Shown here piece after piece: positions 9,022 through 17,681 of a DNA stretch of 64,000 nucleotides. The position numbers and the translations under genes were made by a program. The stretch is from Kitasatospora atroaurantiaca (GTDB lineage: Bacteria > Actinomycetota > Actinomycetes > Streptomycetales > Streptomycetaceae): the NCBI RefSeq assembly GCF_007828955.1, contig NZ_VIVR01000001.1, positions 5,580,001-5,644,000 of the forward strand, given 5' to 3'. A model generated the notes under the pieces. It did not search any database. It had not been told where the DNA came from and worked only from the letters and a program-made list of their open reading frames with translations. Position 1 is the first letter of the stretch. The number at the start of each line of letters is the position of its first letter.

Positions 9022-9252
9022 GTGGACAAGAGGAACGCTTTGCGCGCTGGTGCGGTCTCCGCAGCGGCCACGCTGATGATGCTGATGACGTCGCCCGCCA
9101 TGGCCCTGACCCGGGACGACGGCGACGACCCGGGCTCCGGTCTGAGCGTGGCTCAGACCCTCGGCCTGTACGTGCTGCTCCCGATTGCCCTGTTCCTGAT
9201 CATCGCCGGGCTGGTCATGCTGCCGTCGCTCGGTAAGGGCAAGAAGAAGTAA
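9022..9252 (+). CDS. Small conserved membrane protein, function unknown
   Basis: A 76-aa protein with a signal-like helix (residues about 7-30, ending SPAMA), a short acidic linker (TRDDGDDPG), and one C-terminal membrane helix (LGLYVLLPIALFLIIAGLVML) followed by a basic GKGKKK tail. It is probably exported through the first segment and held by the second. I recall similar small proteins in Streptomyces but no function. GTG 9022 is preferred over TTG 9013: TACCTT (9009-9014) stands 7 nt before it, so the mRNA is probably leaderless. The -10 box lies just past the malQ stop. Confidence 0.7.
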   Translation: MDKRNALRAGAVSAAATLMMLMTSPAMALTRDDGDDPGSGLSVAQTLGLYVLLPIALFLIIAGLVMLPSLGKGKKK

Positions 9253-9270
9253 CCACAGCTGCACCTCACC

Positions 9271-9304
9271 GAGCGCCGCCGGGGCCCACGCCCGGGCGGC
9301 GCTC
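9271..9304. terminator. Bidirectional stem-loop between the small membrane protein and apbE
   Basis: GAGCGCCGCC (9271-9280) and GGCGGCGCTC (9295-9304) form a perfect 10-bp stem with a 14-nt loop. The right arm overlaps the apbE stop codon. It sits between convergent genes and fits a shared terminator. Confidence 0.7.
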
Positions 9305-10073
9305 AGTGCGTACCGGGCAAGGTCCAGTGGGTCGGGCGCAGGGCGGCCAGGTGGCGGGGGAGACCGGTGGTCCAGCGCTTGCTGCCGTCGGGGAGGACGG
9401 CCAGCGCCTCGATCCCCGGGCGTTCCTCGACCCAGGCGAGAGCGCGGTCCGGGCCCATCGCGAAGGCGGCGGTGGTCCGGGCGTCGGTGCGGGCCAGGCG
9501 GTCGCCGACCAGGGTGAGGGAGGCCAGGGCGGCGGCCGGGCGGCCGGTGTGCGGGTCCAGGATGTGGAGACCGCGTTCGGTGGTGCCCGAGGTGGCGACG
9601 GCGAGGTCGCGGCCGGTGACGACGGCGGCCAGGGCGTCCGGCCGGAGCGGGTGGGCGATGCCGATCCGCCAGGGGCCGCCGCAGGTCTGGACGTCGCCGC
9701 CGCCGCTCACGCTGTGCTGCCGGGAGCCCGCCGCGTGCAGGGCGCGGGACGCCTCCTCGACCGCCCACCCCTTCACCCAGCCACTCGGGTCGAGGCGGCC
9801 TCCGGGACGTTCGGTGAACCAGCCGTCCGTCTCGGCGGCGACCTCGCGGCAGCGCTCCAGCACCTCGGCCACGGCGGGGTCGCACTGAGCCGGCGTCAGC
9901 TCGCCGCGCCCGAGCCGGCTGATGTCGCTGTTCGGCCGGTAGGTCGAGAAGACCTCGTCGATCCGGTGCAACCGGGCGACGATCCGGCGCAGGGCCTCGG
10001 CGGTGGCCGGCCCCGGGTCGCGCACGGTGAACGAGAAGACCGTGCCCATGACGTGCTCGGCGTGGCGCAGCAT
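9303..10073 (-). CDS. apbE: ApbE family FAD:protein FMN transferase
   Basis: A 256-aa enzyme that attaches FMN from FAD to a Thr of exported flavoproteins. It has the ApbE features: early MGTVFSFTVRD, DEVFSTYRPNSDISRLG, the LDPSGWVKGWAVEEA segment, the SGGGDVQ loop and TDARTTAAFAMG near the end. No clear signal peptide is visible. Its ATG overlaps the stop codon of the upstream FMN-binding gene by one base (TGATG), so the two are translationally coupled. The upstream protein carries the target motif, making it the likely substrate. Confidence 0.93.
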   Translation of the reverse strand: MLRHAEHVMGTVFSFTVRDPGPATAEALRRIVARLHRIDEVFSTYRPNSDISRLGRGELTPAQCDPAVAEVLERCREVAAETDGWFTERPGGRLDPSGWVKGWAVEEASRALHAAGSRQHSVSGGGDVQTCGGPWRIGIAHPLRPDALAAVVTGRDLAVATSGTTERGLHILDPHTGRPAAALASLTLVGDRLARTDARTTAAFAMGPDRALAWVEERPGIEALAVLPDGSKRWTTGLPRHLAALRPTHWTLPGTH

Positions 10074-10513
10074 CAGAGCCCCGCCTGGTCCAAGGCGCTC
10101 TGCAGGGAGCGGGTGTAGCCGTCGCTGGTGTACGTGGCGCCGGAGATCACGTCGATGCCGGCGCTCTGGGCGGCGATGGCCTCCTGGTTGAGCAGCGGCA
10201 GGGCGTAGCTGTTGATCTCCTGGTCGCGGTGGTCCTGGGAGGGGTACTGGACCACGTCGATCTTGGTGATCTTCGTACCGTCGAGGGTGACCTTGACCTG
10301 CACCGCGCCGTAGCGGGTGTCGATCGCGCTGCCGGTGATCGAGCGGGTGCTGCTCGAAGCGGAGGCGGAGGCGGACGGGGATGTTGTCTCGGTGGACCCG
10401 CCGGAGCTGATGACCTTGCTGCTCGCGGCCGTACCGGTGTCGTGCGGCTTGAGGGAGAGCAGCAGGATCACCCCTGCGACGGTGGCGGTGCCGGTGACGA
10501 CGGCTCTGCGCAC
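10073..10513 (-). CDS. FMN-binding domain protein, probable ApbE substrate
   Basis: A 146-aa exported protein: an N-terminal membrane or signal helix (VVTGTATVAGVILLLSL), a Ser/Thr-rich linker, and one FMN_bind domain from about residue 58. The segment DVISGATYTS holds the SGAT flavinylation motif, with Thr127 as the expected FMN-bearing residue. GTG 10513 follows a clear AAGGAG. It is the middle gene of a three-gene operon between the ferric-reductase-like protein and ApbE, and probably carries electrons outside the membrane. The physiological acceptor is not visible. Confidence 0.9.
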   Translation of the reverse strand: MRRAVVTGTATVAGVILLLSLKPHDTGTAASSKVISSGGSTETTSPSASASASSSTRSITGSAIDTRYGAVQVKVTLDGTKITKIDVVQYPSQDHRDQEINSYALPLLNQEAIAAQSAGIDVISGATYTSDGYTRSLQSALDQAGL

Positions 10514-10546
10514 GGGAGACTCCTTCTGGTTCGGAGGGCGAACTGG

Positions 10547-11899
10547 TTAAAGGGCGAACGACTCGTGGTGGATGCGGGAGCGCCGGACGCCGGCGGCTCG
10601 CAGCGCCCGTACGGCGTCCTCGGCGAGCGCCTCGGGGCCGCACAGGTAGACCTCGTGACGCGCCAGGTCGGGCACCAGCCGGGCCAGTGCCGCGCCGAGA
10701 TCGCCGACCTCGGCCCGCGAGCCGAGCAGCTCGTGCAGGCGGGCGCCCCGGGCGGCGGCGACGGCCGCGAGCTCGCCCCGGAACAGCACGTCCTCGGGCC
10801 GCCGCGCCCGCTGGACGAGCGTCAGCTCGCCGGGCAGCGTCTCGAACAGCGCGCGCAGCGGGGTGATCCCGACGCCGGCGCCGAGCAGCAGCACCTTGCG
10901 CCCGCGCCGCTGCCGTCCGGTGAAGGCGCCGTACGGGCCCTCGGCGCGGACCTTGGTCCCGGGCTGCAGCCGGGCGACCGCCGCGCTGTGGCCGCCGAGG
11001 TCCTTGACGGTGAAGCGCAGGAACTGCGGGTGCGGGGGTGCGGAGAGCGAGTAGGGGTTGGCCGTCCAGCGCAGGCCGGGGGTCTGGAACTGGAGGCGGA
11101 AGAACTGCCCGGCCTCGGCGTGGAGCTCGTCCAGCCGCTGCCCGGTGACGAACAGGGAGACCACGCCCGGGCCCTCGGGCCGCACCTCGGCGACCCGCAG
11201 CCGGTGCCGGCGGTCCCGCAGGAACGGGACGGCCAGCCGGTACCAGCCCAGCAGCGCTGCGGTGCCCAGGTAGAGCGCGTACCAGGCGGCGCGCGCCGGG
11301 CCGTCGCCGAGGTCCGCGCCGGTGGCCAGCTGGTGGCCGAAACCGAGCGCGACCGCCAGGTAGGTGGCCAGGTGGAGGTAGTACCAGACCTCGTAGCTCA
11401 TCCGCCGCCGGGCGGCCCGGGCGGAGACGGCGCCGGTGCCGAGCATGATGAGGGTGGCCAGCGCCGCCTTGATCATCTCCGGGAATTGGAAGACGATCTC
11501 GATGCCCTCCCCGACCAGCCCGCGACCGTCCGTCAGCGCATAGCCCCAGACGACGGTCAGGACGTGCGCGGCGACCAGGCCGACCAGGTACCGCCCGCCC
11601 ATCGCGTGCCAGCGGGCCAGCCGGTCCGCGCCGAGCTCGCGCTCCAGCAGCGGTATCCGCGCCATCAGGAGCAGCAGTACGGGGGCGGTGTACCCGGCCA
11701 GCAGGCCGGTGATCCGCCCGGCGCCGGTGAGCCACTCGGCGGCGCCGCTGACGCTCGAGGTGTTCTGCCACCAGGTGACGAGGACGCCGACGGCTCCGGC
11801 CGCGATCAGCGCGATCACCGTCCACGGCACCGTCTCCGCCGGGAGCCTGCGGGGCGCCACCGCGCGGCGTGGGGCGCGGGTATGGGTGAGCGCGGTCAT
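10547..11899 (-). CDS. Ferric-reductase-like transmembrane oxidoreductase
   Basis: A 450-aa protein with about six membrane helices (residues 25-220) of the ferric-reductase/NOX type, containing paired heme-type histidines (RWHAMGGRYLVGLVAAHV and LHLATYLAVALGFGHQL). A cytoplasmic FAD/NAD(P) reductase part follows (NPYSLSAPP for FAD, LLLGAGVGITPL for the nucleotide, ending YLCGPEALAEDAVRALRAAGV). It should move electrons from NAD(P)H across the membrane. ATG 11899 has AAGGAGG 7 nt upstream; the frame is open 14 codons further without a better site. First gene of the operon with the FMN-binding protein and ApbE, 33 nt apart. Confidence 0.9.
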   Translation of the reverse strand: MTALTHTRAPRRAVAPRRLPAETVPWTVIALIAAGAVGVLVTWWQNTSSVSGAAEWLTGAGRITGLLAGYTAPVLLLLMARIPLLERELGADRLARWHAMGGRYLVGLVAAHVLTVVWGYALTDGRGLVGEGIEIVFQFPEMIKAALATLIMLGTGAVSARAARRRMSYEVWYYLHLATYLAVALGFGHQLATGADLGDGPARAAWYALYLGTAALLGWYRLAVPFLRDRRHRLRVAEVRPEGPGVVSLFVTGQRLDELHAEAGQFFRLQFQTPGLRWTANPYSLSAPPHPQFLRFTVKDLGGHSAAVARLQPGTKVRAEGPYGAFTGRQRRGRKVLLLGAGVGITPLRALFETLPGELTLVQRARRPEDVLFRGELAAVAAARGARLHELLGSRAEVGDLGAALARLVPDLARHEVYLCGPEALAEDAVRALRAAGVRRSRIHHESFAL

Positions 11900-11980
11900 G
11901 GGCTGTCCTCCTTGCCGTACGGGTACCGCCGTGGCGGACACCCTGGCACCGGAGGATCACAGTTGCCTCAGAACGCGGGC

Positions 11981-12013
11981 CTGCCGCGACCCGTCCAGGA
12001 GCGGTCGCGGCAG
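11981..12013. promoter_or_regulatory. Stem-loop in the leader of the flavin operon
   Basis: CTGCCGCGACC (11981-11991) and GGTCGCGGCAG (12003-12013) form a perfect 11-bp stem, 82 nt upstream of the ferric-reductase-like gene. It may be an operator or a leader structure. No riboswitch class is recognised. Confidence 0.45.
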
Positions 12014-12113
12014 CTGAGGGTGGAACGTTTTCGCAGGTCAGAGCAGTTTTGACGACTCTCGGAGGAGATCCGGAATCTCAGCTTCTTCTCATCTGCGAGG
12101 GGCGGGGTGCAGG

Positions 12114-12167
12114 CGAGCCCGGTCGGCTGCCCGGAGCAAAAGTGCCCCGAGCGGCCGACCGGGCTCG
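12114..12167 (-). terminator. Terminator-like hairpin downstream of pepN
   Basis: A perfect 14-bp stem, CGAGCCCGGTCGGC (12114-12127) with GCCGACCGGGCTCG (12154-12167), 22 nt past the pepN stop. The 26-nt loop contains a weaker inner stem. There is no T-run, as is common for Streptomyces terminators. Confidence 0.75.
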
Positions 12168-12188
12168 GTGTAGCGGGGTGCCGATGCG

Positions 12189-14780
12189 TCAGTGACCCAG
12201 CGCCCGGGCGCCGGCCGCGCGGTCGGCCGTCTGGGCCTTCAGCGCGCGCTCGACACCGGCGCGGGCCTCGACGACCATCCGGCGCAGGGCCGGGGCCGGC
12301 TCGGCCGAGGCCAGCCAGGCGTCGGTCGCGTCCAGGGTGGCCTGCTCGACCTGGAGCGACGGGAACAGGCCGACGATGATCTGCTGCGAGATCTCGTGGC
12401 TGCGGGTCTCCCAGATGCCCTTGGCCGCCGCGAAGTACTTCGCGGTGTACGGGGCGAGCAGCTCGCGCTGGTCGGACTGGACGAAGCCGCCGATCACCGC
12501 GTCCTGGACGTAGTTGGTGAGCTTGTCCGACTCCACCACGGAGGCCCAGGCCTCGGCCTTGGCCTCGGCGGTCGGGCGGGCGGCCCGGCAGCTGGCGGCG
12601 TGCTCCTGGCCCGCGGCGGTCGCGTCACGGTCCAGCTCGGCCGCGATCGCCTTGTCGTCCTCGCGGCCGGTGGCGGCCAGGCGGGCCAGCAGCGTCCAGC
12701 GCAGCTCGGTGTCGACGGCCAGGCCGGCCAGCTCGGTGGTGCCGTCCAGCAGGCCGGCGAGCAGCGCGAGCTGCCCGTCCGTCCGGGCGACCGAGGCCAG
12801 GGCGCGGGCCCAGGCGAGCTGGTGGTCGCTGCCGGGGGCGGCAGCGCGCAGCTGCTCCTCCGCGGCGGCGGCCCAGCGGGCCAGGCCCTGCTCGCGCCAG
12901 GCCGGGTCGGCGTAGACGTCCAGGGCCAGCTTGACCTGGCGGTGCACCGACTGGACGACGCCGATGTCGGACTCCCGGGCCAGCCCGGAGAGGGCCAGCG
13001 CGAGGTAGTCGCGGGTGGCCAGCTCGCCGTCGCGGGTCATGTCCCAGGCGGAGGCCCAGCACAGCGCGCGCGGCAGCGAGTCGGTGAAGTCGCCGAGGTG
13101 CTCGGTGACGAGGGCCAGCGAGGACTCGTCCAGGCGGACCTTGGCGTACGACAGGTCGTCGTCGTTGAGCAGCAGCACGGCGGGCTTCTGACGCCCCACC
13201 AGCTGCGGGACGGCGGTGCGCTCGCCGTCCACGTCCAGCTCGATGCGGTCCGTGCGGACCAGCTTGCCGTCCTTCAGCTCGTACGCGCCGATGGCGATCC
13301 GGTGCGGGCGCAGGACCGCCTCGCCCTTGGCGCCGGCGGGCAGCGCGGGGGCCTCCTGGATCACGGTGAAGGACTCGACGGTGCCGTCGGCCGCCAGCGA
13401 GATCTCCGGCCGCAGCACGTTGATGCCGGCCGTCTCCAGCCAGGCCTTCGACCAGGTCTTCAGGTCACGGCCGCTGGCCTCCTCCAGCGCACCGAGCAGG
13501 TCGGTGAGCCGGGTGTTGCCCCAGGCGTGGCGCTTGAAGTAGGCCTGCACACCCTGGAAGAAGGCGTCCTGGCCGACGTAGGCCACCAGCTGCTTGAGCA
13601 CCGAGGCGCCCTTGGCGTAGGTGATGCCGTCGAAGTTGACCTGGACGTCCTCCAGGTCGTTGATCTCCGCCATGATCGGGTGGGTGGACGGCAGCTGGTC
13701 CTGCCGGTACGCCCAGGTCTTCATCTGGTTGGCGAAGGTGGTCCAGGAGTTCGGCCACTTGGAGCCGGGGGCCTCCGCCTGGCAGACCGCCTCGGCGAAT
13801 GTCGCGAAGGACTCGTTCAGCCAGAGGTCGTTCCACCACTCCATGGTGACCAGGTCGCCGAACCACATGTGGGCCAGCTCGTGCAGGATCGTCGCGGCCC
13901 GCGACTCGTACGCTGCGTCGGTCACCTTGGACCGGAAGACGTACTGGTCGCGCAGGGTGACGGCGCCCGCGTTCTCCATCGCCCCGGCGTTGAACTCCGG
14001 GACGAAGAGCTGGTCGTACTTGGGGAAGGGGTAGGCGAAGTCGAACTTCTCCTGGAAGTAGTCGAAGCCCTGCTTGGTGACCTCGAAGATCGCCTCGGCG
14101 TCCAGGAACTCGCGCAGCGAGGGCCGGCAGTACACGCCCAGCGGGACGCGCTGCGCGCCGTTCTCGTACGCGTCGAAGACCCCGACGTACGGGCCGGCGA
14201 TCAGGGCGGTGATGTAGGAGGAGATCCGGCCGGTCGGCTCGAAGTGCCAGACCTGGGTCTCGCCCTCACCGGCCGGCGTCGGGGTGGGGGAGTTGGAGAC
14301 CACGACCCAGCCCTTGGGCGCGGTCACGGTGAACTTGAACGCGGCCTTCAGGTCGGGCTGCTCGAAGGTGGCGAAGACGCGGCGGGCGTCCGGCACCTCG
14401 AACTGGGTGTAGAGGTAGGTCTCGCCGTCGACCGGGTCGACGAAGCGGTGCAGACCCTCGCCGGTGTTGGTGTAGGCGCAGTCGGCGACGACCCGCAGCT
14501 CGTTCTCGGCCTTGAGACCGGGCAGCGCGATGCGGCTGTCGTCGAAGTTGGCGAGCGGCAGAGTCTCACCGTTGAGCACGATCTCGGCCACGCTCGGAGC
14601 AACGAGGTCGATGAAAGTGGCGGCGCCGGGGGTGGTGGCAGTGAACCGGACCACGGTGGTGGACCGGAAGGTGCCGCCCTCGCGGGCCGAGCTCAGGTCG
14701 AGCTCGATGTCGTACGCGTCCACGTGCAGGAGCGCGGCCCGGGTACGGGCCTCCTCACGGGTCAAGTTGGTGCCAGGCAC
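12189..14780 (-). CDS. pepN: Aminopeptidase N (M1 family zinc metallopeptidase)
   Basis: An 863-aa cytoplasmic aminopeptidase that trims N-terminal residues from peptides. The M1 signatures are intact: GAMENAG (Glu269) and HELAHMWFGDLVTMEWWNDLWLNE, with zinc ligands His300, His304 and Glu323. The C-terminal ERAP1-like helical region fills the last 330 residues. GTG 14780 is chosen because the family begins MPGTNLTREEA and GAAGGAG lies 8 nt upstream; the in-frame ATG 13 codons upstream is weaker. It is divergent from the ROK regulator with 299 bp between them. Confidence 0.96.
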   Translation of the reverse strand: MPGTNLTREEARTRAALLHVDAYDIELDLSSAREGGTFRSTTVVRFTATTPGAATFIDLVAPSVAEIVLNGETLPLANFDDSRIALPGLKAENELRVVADCAYTNTGEGLHRFVDPVDGETYLYTQFEVPDARRVFATFEQPDLKAAFKFTVTAPKGWVVVSNSPTPTPAGEGETQVWHFEPTGRISSYITALIAGPYVGVFDAYENGAQRVPLGVYCRPSLREFLDAEAIFEVTKQGFDYFQEKFDFAYPFPKYDQLFVPEFNAGAMENAGAVTLRDQYVFRSKVTDAAYESRAATILHELAHMWFGDLVTMEWWNDLWLNESFATFAEAVCQAEAPGSKWPNSWTTFANQMKTWAYRQDQLPSTHPIMAEINDLEDVQVNFDGITYAKGASVLKQLVAYVGQDAFFQGVQAYFKRHAWGNTRLTDLLGALEEASGRDLKTWSKAWLETAGINVLRPEISLAADGTVESFTVIQEAPALPAGAKGEAVLRPHRIAIGAYELKDGKLVRTDRIELDVDGERTAVPQLVGRQKPAVLLLNDDDLSYAKVRLDESSLALVTEHLGDFTDSLPRALCWASAWDMTRDGELATRDYLALALSGLARESDIGVVQSVHRQVKLALDVYADPAWREQGLARWAAAAEEQLRAAAPGSDHQLAWARALASVARTDGQLALLAGLLDGTTELAGLAVDTELRWTLLARLAATGREDDKAIAAELDRDATAAGQEHAASCRAARPTAEAKAEAWASVVESDKLTNYVQDAVIGGFVQSDQRELLAPYTAKYFAAAKGIWETRSHEISQQIIVGLFPSLQVEQATLDATDAWLASAEPAPALRRMVVEARAGVERALKAQTADRAAGARALGH

Positions 14781-15079
14781 TCGCAGGACTCCTTCGTCAG
14801 GCATGGATGCCTGGCATCCTCCCACGTCGTCGCATCCTGGAAGGGAGGTAATTCGGCGCACCGCCCCGCTGCCCGTGAGCACAGGTTTCACAACGATCTG
14901 TGTTCGGCCTTGACGGGGCGTCGGACGGTTGGCGAGCTTAGAGTTCAGAAGTTGAAAGTGAACACCTGGTTGAGGGGTCAGCACCGCAGGGTGACGGCCC
15001 GGGCCAACAACACCGCTCCGCCGCAACGGCGCGGCAGGGGCGGGGACGGTCGGGTCCCCGTGCCCTGGGAGGGTTAATC
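14781..15079. other. Divergent promoter region of pepN and the ROK regulator
   Basis: 299 bases without a gene. Two copies of the palindrome TGCC(A/T)GGCA occur, one over the pepN start (14771-14779) and one 37 bp away (14808-14816) inside a CAGGCAT-gg-ATGCCTG dyad (14798-14813). On the plus strand a TTGACG hexamer (about 14911) and a TAGAGT box (about 14940) are present but spaced 23 bp apart, too far for a standard promoter. Confidence 0.4.
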
Positions 15080-16282
15080 ATGTCGCTGGACACACCGGGA
15101 TCGCAGTCCTCACTGCACCGGGCGAACCTGGAGCGAGTGCTGCGTGCCGTCCGGATGGCCGGCTCGCTGACCCAGGCAGAGATCGCACGCAGCACGGGGC
15201 TGTCGGCGGCCACGGTGTCCAACATCGTCCGGGAGCTCCGGGAGAGCGGCACCGTGGTGGTCGCCGACACCTCCTCCGGCGGCCGCCGGGCCCGAAGCGT
15301 CTCGCTCAGCGGTGACGCCGGGATCGTGGTCGGCGTCGACTTCGGCCACACCCACCTGCGGGTCGCGGTGGGCAACCTGGCCCACCGGGTGCTCGCCGAG
15401 GAGAGCGAGCCGCTCGACGTCGACGTCTCGGCCCAGCAGGGCTTCGACCGGGCCGAGGCCCTGGTCGGCCGGCTGCTCCAGCAGGCCGGTTTCCACCCGG
15501 ACAAGGTGATCGGCGTCGGCCTGGGCGTGCCGGGCCCGATCGACGTGGAGACCGGGGCGCTCGGCTCCACCGCGATCCTGCCCGGCTGGACGGGCATCGC
15601 CCCCGGCCGGGAGCTGTCGCAGCGCCTGGGCATGGAGGTGTACGTCGACAACGACGCCAACCTCGGCGCGCTGGGCGAGCTGGTCTGGGGGGCCGGACGC
15701 GGGCTCAGCGACCTGGCGTACATCAAGGTGGCCAGCGGCGTCGGCTCCGGCCTGGTGATAAACGGGCAGATCTACCGGGGCCCGGGCGGTACGGCGGGCG
15801 AGATCGGGCACATCACGCTGGACGAGGCCGGGCCGGTCTGCCGCTGCGGCAACCGGGGGTGCCTGGAGACCTTCGTCGGGTCCCGCTACCTGCTCAACCT
15901 CTTGAACGCTAACCATCCCGGTGAGCTGACCCTGACCAAGGTGGTGCAGCTCGCCCAGCAGGGTGACCTGGGCTGCCGCCGGGTGATCGCCGACGCCGGG
16001 CGGCAGATCGGCAGCGGGGTGGCCACCCTCTGCAACCTGCTCAACCCGCGCCGGGTGATCCTCGGCGGCGACCTCGCCGAGGCCGGTGAGCTGGTGCTTT
16101 CCCCGATCCGGGACTCCGTGGCGCGCTATGCGATCCCCAGTGCGGCCCGTCAGCTGTCGATCGTTCCGGGCACGCTCGGGGGCCGGGCGGAGGTGCTCGG
16201 GGCCCTGGCGCTGGTGATGAGCGAGATGGGCGAATCGGGTGCTATCCGGCAGCCCGCGCAGTCCGTGGCGACGCACGCCTGA
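15080..16282 (+). CDS. rok7B7: ROK-family regulator, Rok7B7-like, next to xylFGH
   Basis: A 400-aa ROK protein with an N-terminal winged helix (about 29-60; AEIARSTGLSAATVSNIVREL), a glucokinase-like fold (VVGVDFGHTHLRVAV, GVPGPIDVETG, VDNDAN, GTAGEIGHI) and the zinc motif CxCGxxGCxE (Cys254-Glu263). The position directly before a xylose-type ABC importer matches Streptomyces Rok7B7, a pleiotropic regulator of carbon control and of the neighbouring xylFGH. The assignment rests on this synteny and remembered similarity. ATG 15080 has a GGGAGGG upstream. A strong terminator follows. Confidence 0.85.
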   Translation: MSLDTPGSQSSLHRANLERVLRAVRMAGSLTQAEIARSTGLSAATVSNIVRELRESGTVVVADTSSGGRRARSVSLSGDAGIVVGVDFGHTHLRVAVGNLAHRVLAEESEPLDVDVSAQQGFDRAEALVGRLLQQAGFHPDKVIGVGLGVPGPIDVETGALGSTAILPGWTGIAPGRELSQRLGMEVYVDNDANLGALGELVWGAGRGLSDLAYIKVASGVGSGLVINGQIYRGPGGTAGEIGHITLDEAGPVCRCGNRGCLETFVGSRYLLNLLNANHPGELTLTKVVQLAQQGDLGCRRVIADAGRQIGSGVATLCNLLNPRRVILGGDLAEAGELVLSPIRDSVARYAIPSAARQLSIVPGTLGGRAEVLGALALVMSEMGESGAIRQPAQSVATHA

Positions 16283-16296
16283 CCTGCTGAAAGAGT

Positions 16297-16323
16297 GAAG
16301 CCGAGACCGCTGGTCTCGGCTTC
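16297..16323 (+). terminator. Terminator of the ROK gene
   Basis: A perfect 12-bp stem GAAGCCGAGACC / GGTCTCGGCTTC with a GCT loop, 15 nt after the regulator stop. It separates the regulator transcript from xylFGH. Confidence 0.85.
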
Positions 16324-16420
16324 GCCTTCAGGAAGATAACGAAAGGGTTCGAATCTGCGGTCTTCCGGTTTTACTTATTGACGACAAGCGGGCAGGCCGG
16401 GTTGACTCCCTTCCACCTCG

Positions 16421-16434
16421 CCGCAACGTTGCGG
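16421..16434. promoter_or_regulatory. LacI/GalR-like operator upstream of xylF
   Basis: CCGCAACGTTGCGG is a perfect 14-bp palindrome with a central CG, ending 8 nt before the xylF Shine-Dalgarno. The core GCAACGTTGC is the form bound by LacI/GalR-family regulators. It does not resemble the ROK-type site at 364-374. A repressor here would block transcription or elongation. Which protein binds is unknown. Confidence 0.6.
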
Positions 16435-16459
16435 CTCTGTCAGGGAGGCAACCCCCACC

Positions 16460-17554
16460 ATGAACGCAATGATGCGTCGCGCTGTCATCGCCACTGCTGC
16501 GGTTTCGATGGCTCTCTCCATGGCCGCCTGTGGCAAGGCCGGGAGCGACAAGAAGAACAGCGCCGACTCTGGTGACACCAAGTCGATCGGTCTGCTGCTC
16601 CCGGAGAACGCGTCCTCCACCCGGTACGAGTCCTTCGACAAGCCGTTCATCGAGGCCAAGGTCAAGGCCCTCTGCCCCGACTGCAACGTCAAGTACAGCA
16701 ACGCCGAGGGCTCCGCGTCGAAGCAGAAGCAGCAGTTCGACACCCTGATCGCCCAGGGCGTGAAGGTCATCATCCTGGACGCCTTCGACGCCAAGTCGAC
16801 CCAGGCCTGGGTCAAGGAGGCGGCCGACAAGGGCGTCAAGGTCATCGCGTACGACCGTCTGGCCACCGGCCCGGTCTCCGCGTACGTCTCGTTCGACAAC
16901 GAGAAGGTCGGCGAGCTGCAGGGCCAGGCCCTGGTCGACGCCCTGGGCGCCAAGGCGGCCGAGTCCAACATCGTCATGATCAACGGTGACGACGCCGACC
17001 CGAATGCCGGCAAGTTCAAGTCCGGTGCGCACAAGGTGCTCGACGGCAAGGTCAAGAAGGTCGTCTACGAGCAGTCCGGTGAGTGGAAGCCCACCGTGGC
17101 CGGCCAGAAGATCGGCGCCGCCATCACCCAGCTGGGCAAGGACGGCTTCCAGGCCGTCTACTCGGCCAACGACGGCATGGCCGCCGCGATCATCACCCAG
17201 CTGAAGGCCGCGGGCATCAACGTCCCGGTCGGCGGCCAGGACGCGGGCCTCGACGCCATCCAGCGCATCGTCTCGGGCGACCAGGCCTACACCATCTACA
17301 AGGCGTACAAGCCGCTGGCCGACAGCGCCGCCGAGCTGGCCGTCGACCTGCTGCAGGGCAAGGACATCAAGTCCGTCGCCTCCGCGAGCATCGACAGCGA
17401 CACCGACAAGGGCATCCCGGCCAAGCTGCTGGACCCGAAGGTCGTCACCAAGGCCAACATCAAGGACACCGTGATCGCCGACGGCCTGTACAAGGCCGCC
17501 GACATCTGCACCGCCGACTTCGCCGCCGGCTGCGCGGCCGCCGGCCTGAAGTAG
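16460..17554 (+). CDS. xylF: Xylose-type ABC transporter substrate-binding lipoprotein
   Basis: A 364-aa periplasmic-binding-protein-fold lipoprotein. The lipobox LSMAAC places the lipidated Cys at residue 24. The sequence follows the sugar-binding XylF/ChvE pattern: IGLLLPENASSTRYE, DTLIAQGVKVIILDAFD, VIAYDRLA, NGDDADPNA, VYSANDGMAAAII and QDAGLDAIQRI. It should capture xylose or a related monosaccharide outside the membrane and deliver it to XylH. ATG 16460 follows a GGGAGG 11 nt upstream; ATGs at 16469 and 16472 are possible. A 14-bp hairpin follows the stop codon, probably keeping its mRNA more abundant than that of xylGH. Confidence 0.93.
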   Translation: MNAMMRRAVIATAAVSMALSMAACGKAGSDKKNSADSGDTKSIGLLLPENASSTRYESFDKPFIEAKVKALCPDCNVKYSNAEGSASKQKQQFDTLIAQGVKVIILDAFDAKSTQAWVKEAADKGVKVIAYDRLATGPVSAYVSFDNEKVGELQGQALVDALGAKAAESNIVMINGDDADPNAGKFKSGAHKVLDGKVKKVVYEQSGEWKPTVAGQKIGAAITQLGKDGFQAVYSANDGMAAAIITQLKAAGINVPVGGQDAGLDAIQRIVSGDQAYTIYKAYKPLADSAAELAVDLLQGKDIKSVASASIDSDTDKGIPAKLLDPKVVTKANIKDTVIADGLYKAADICTADFAAGCAAAGLK

Positions 17555-17562
17555 TCCTGCCA

Positions 17563-17598
17563 GGGCGATGCTCCCCCCATCCCCGGGGAGCATCGCCC
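17563..17598 (+). terminator. Intercistronic hairpin between xylF and xylG (first)
   Basis: GGGCGATGCTCCCC (17563-17576) and GGGGAGCATCGCCC (17585-17598) form a perfect 14-bp stem with an 8-nt loop, 8 nt past the xylF stop. It can act as a partial terminator or as a 3'-end stabiliser of xylF mRNA. Confidence 0.8.
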
Positions 17599-17681
17599 CT
17601 CGCGCGGCGTGCCTCGCTCTGCCGCGCTCCCCTCAATCGTTCTCGCACTACCCCTTCGCGCCCGGGTCGGCGCGCGGCAGG

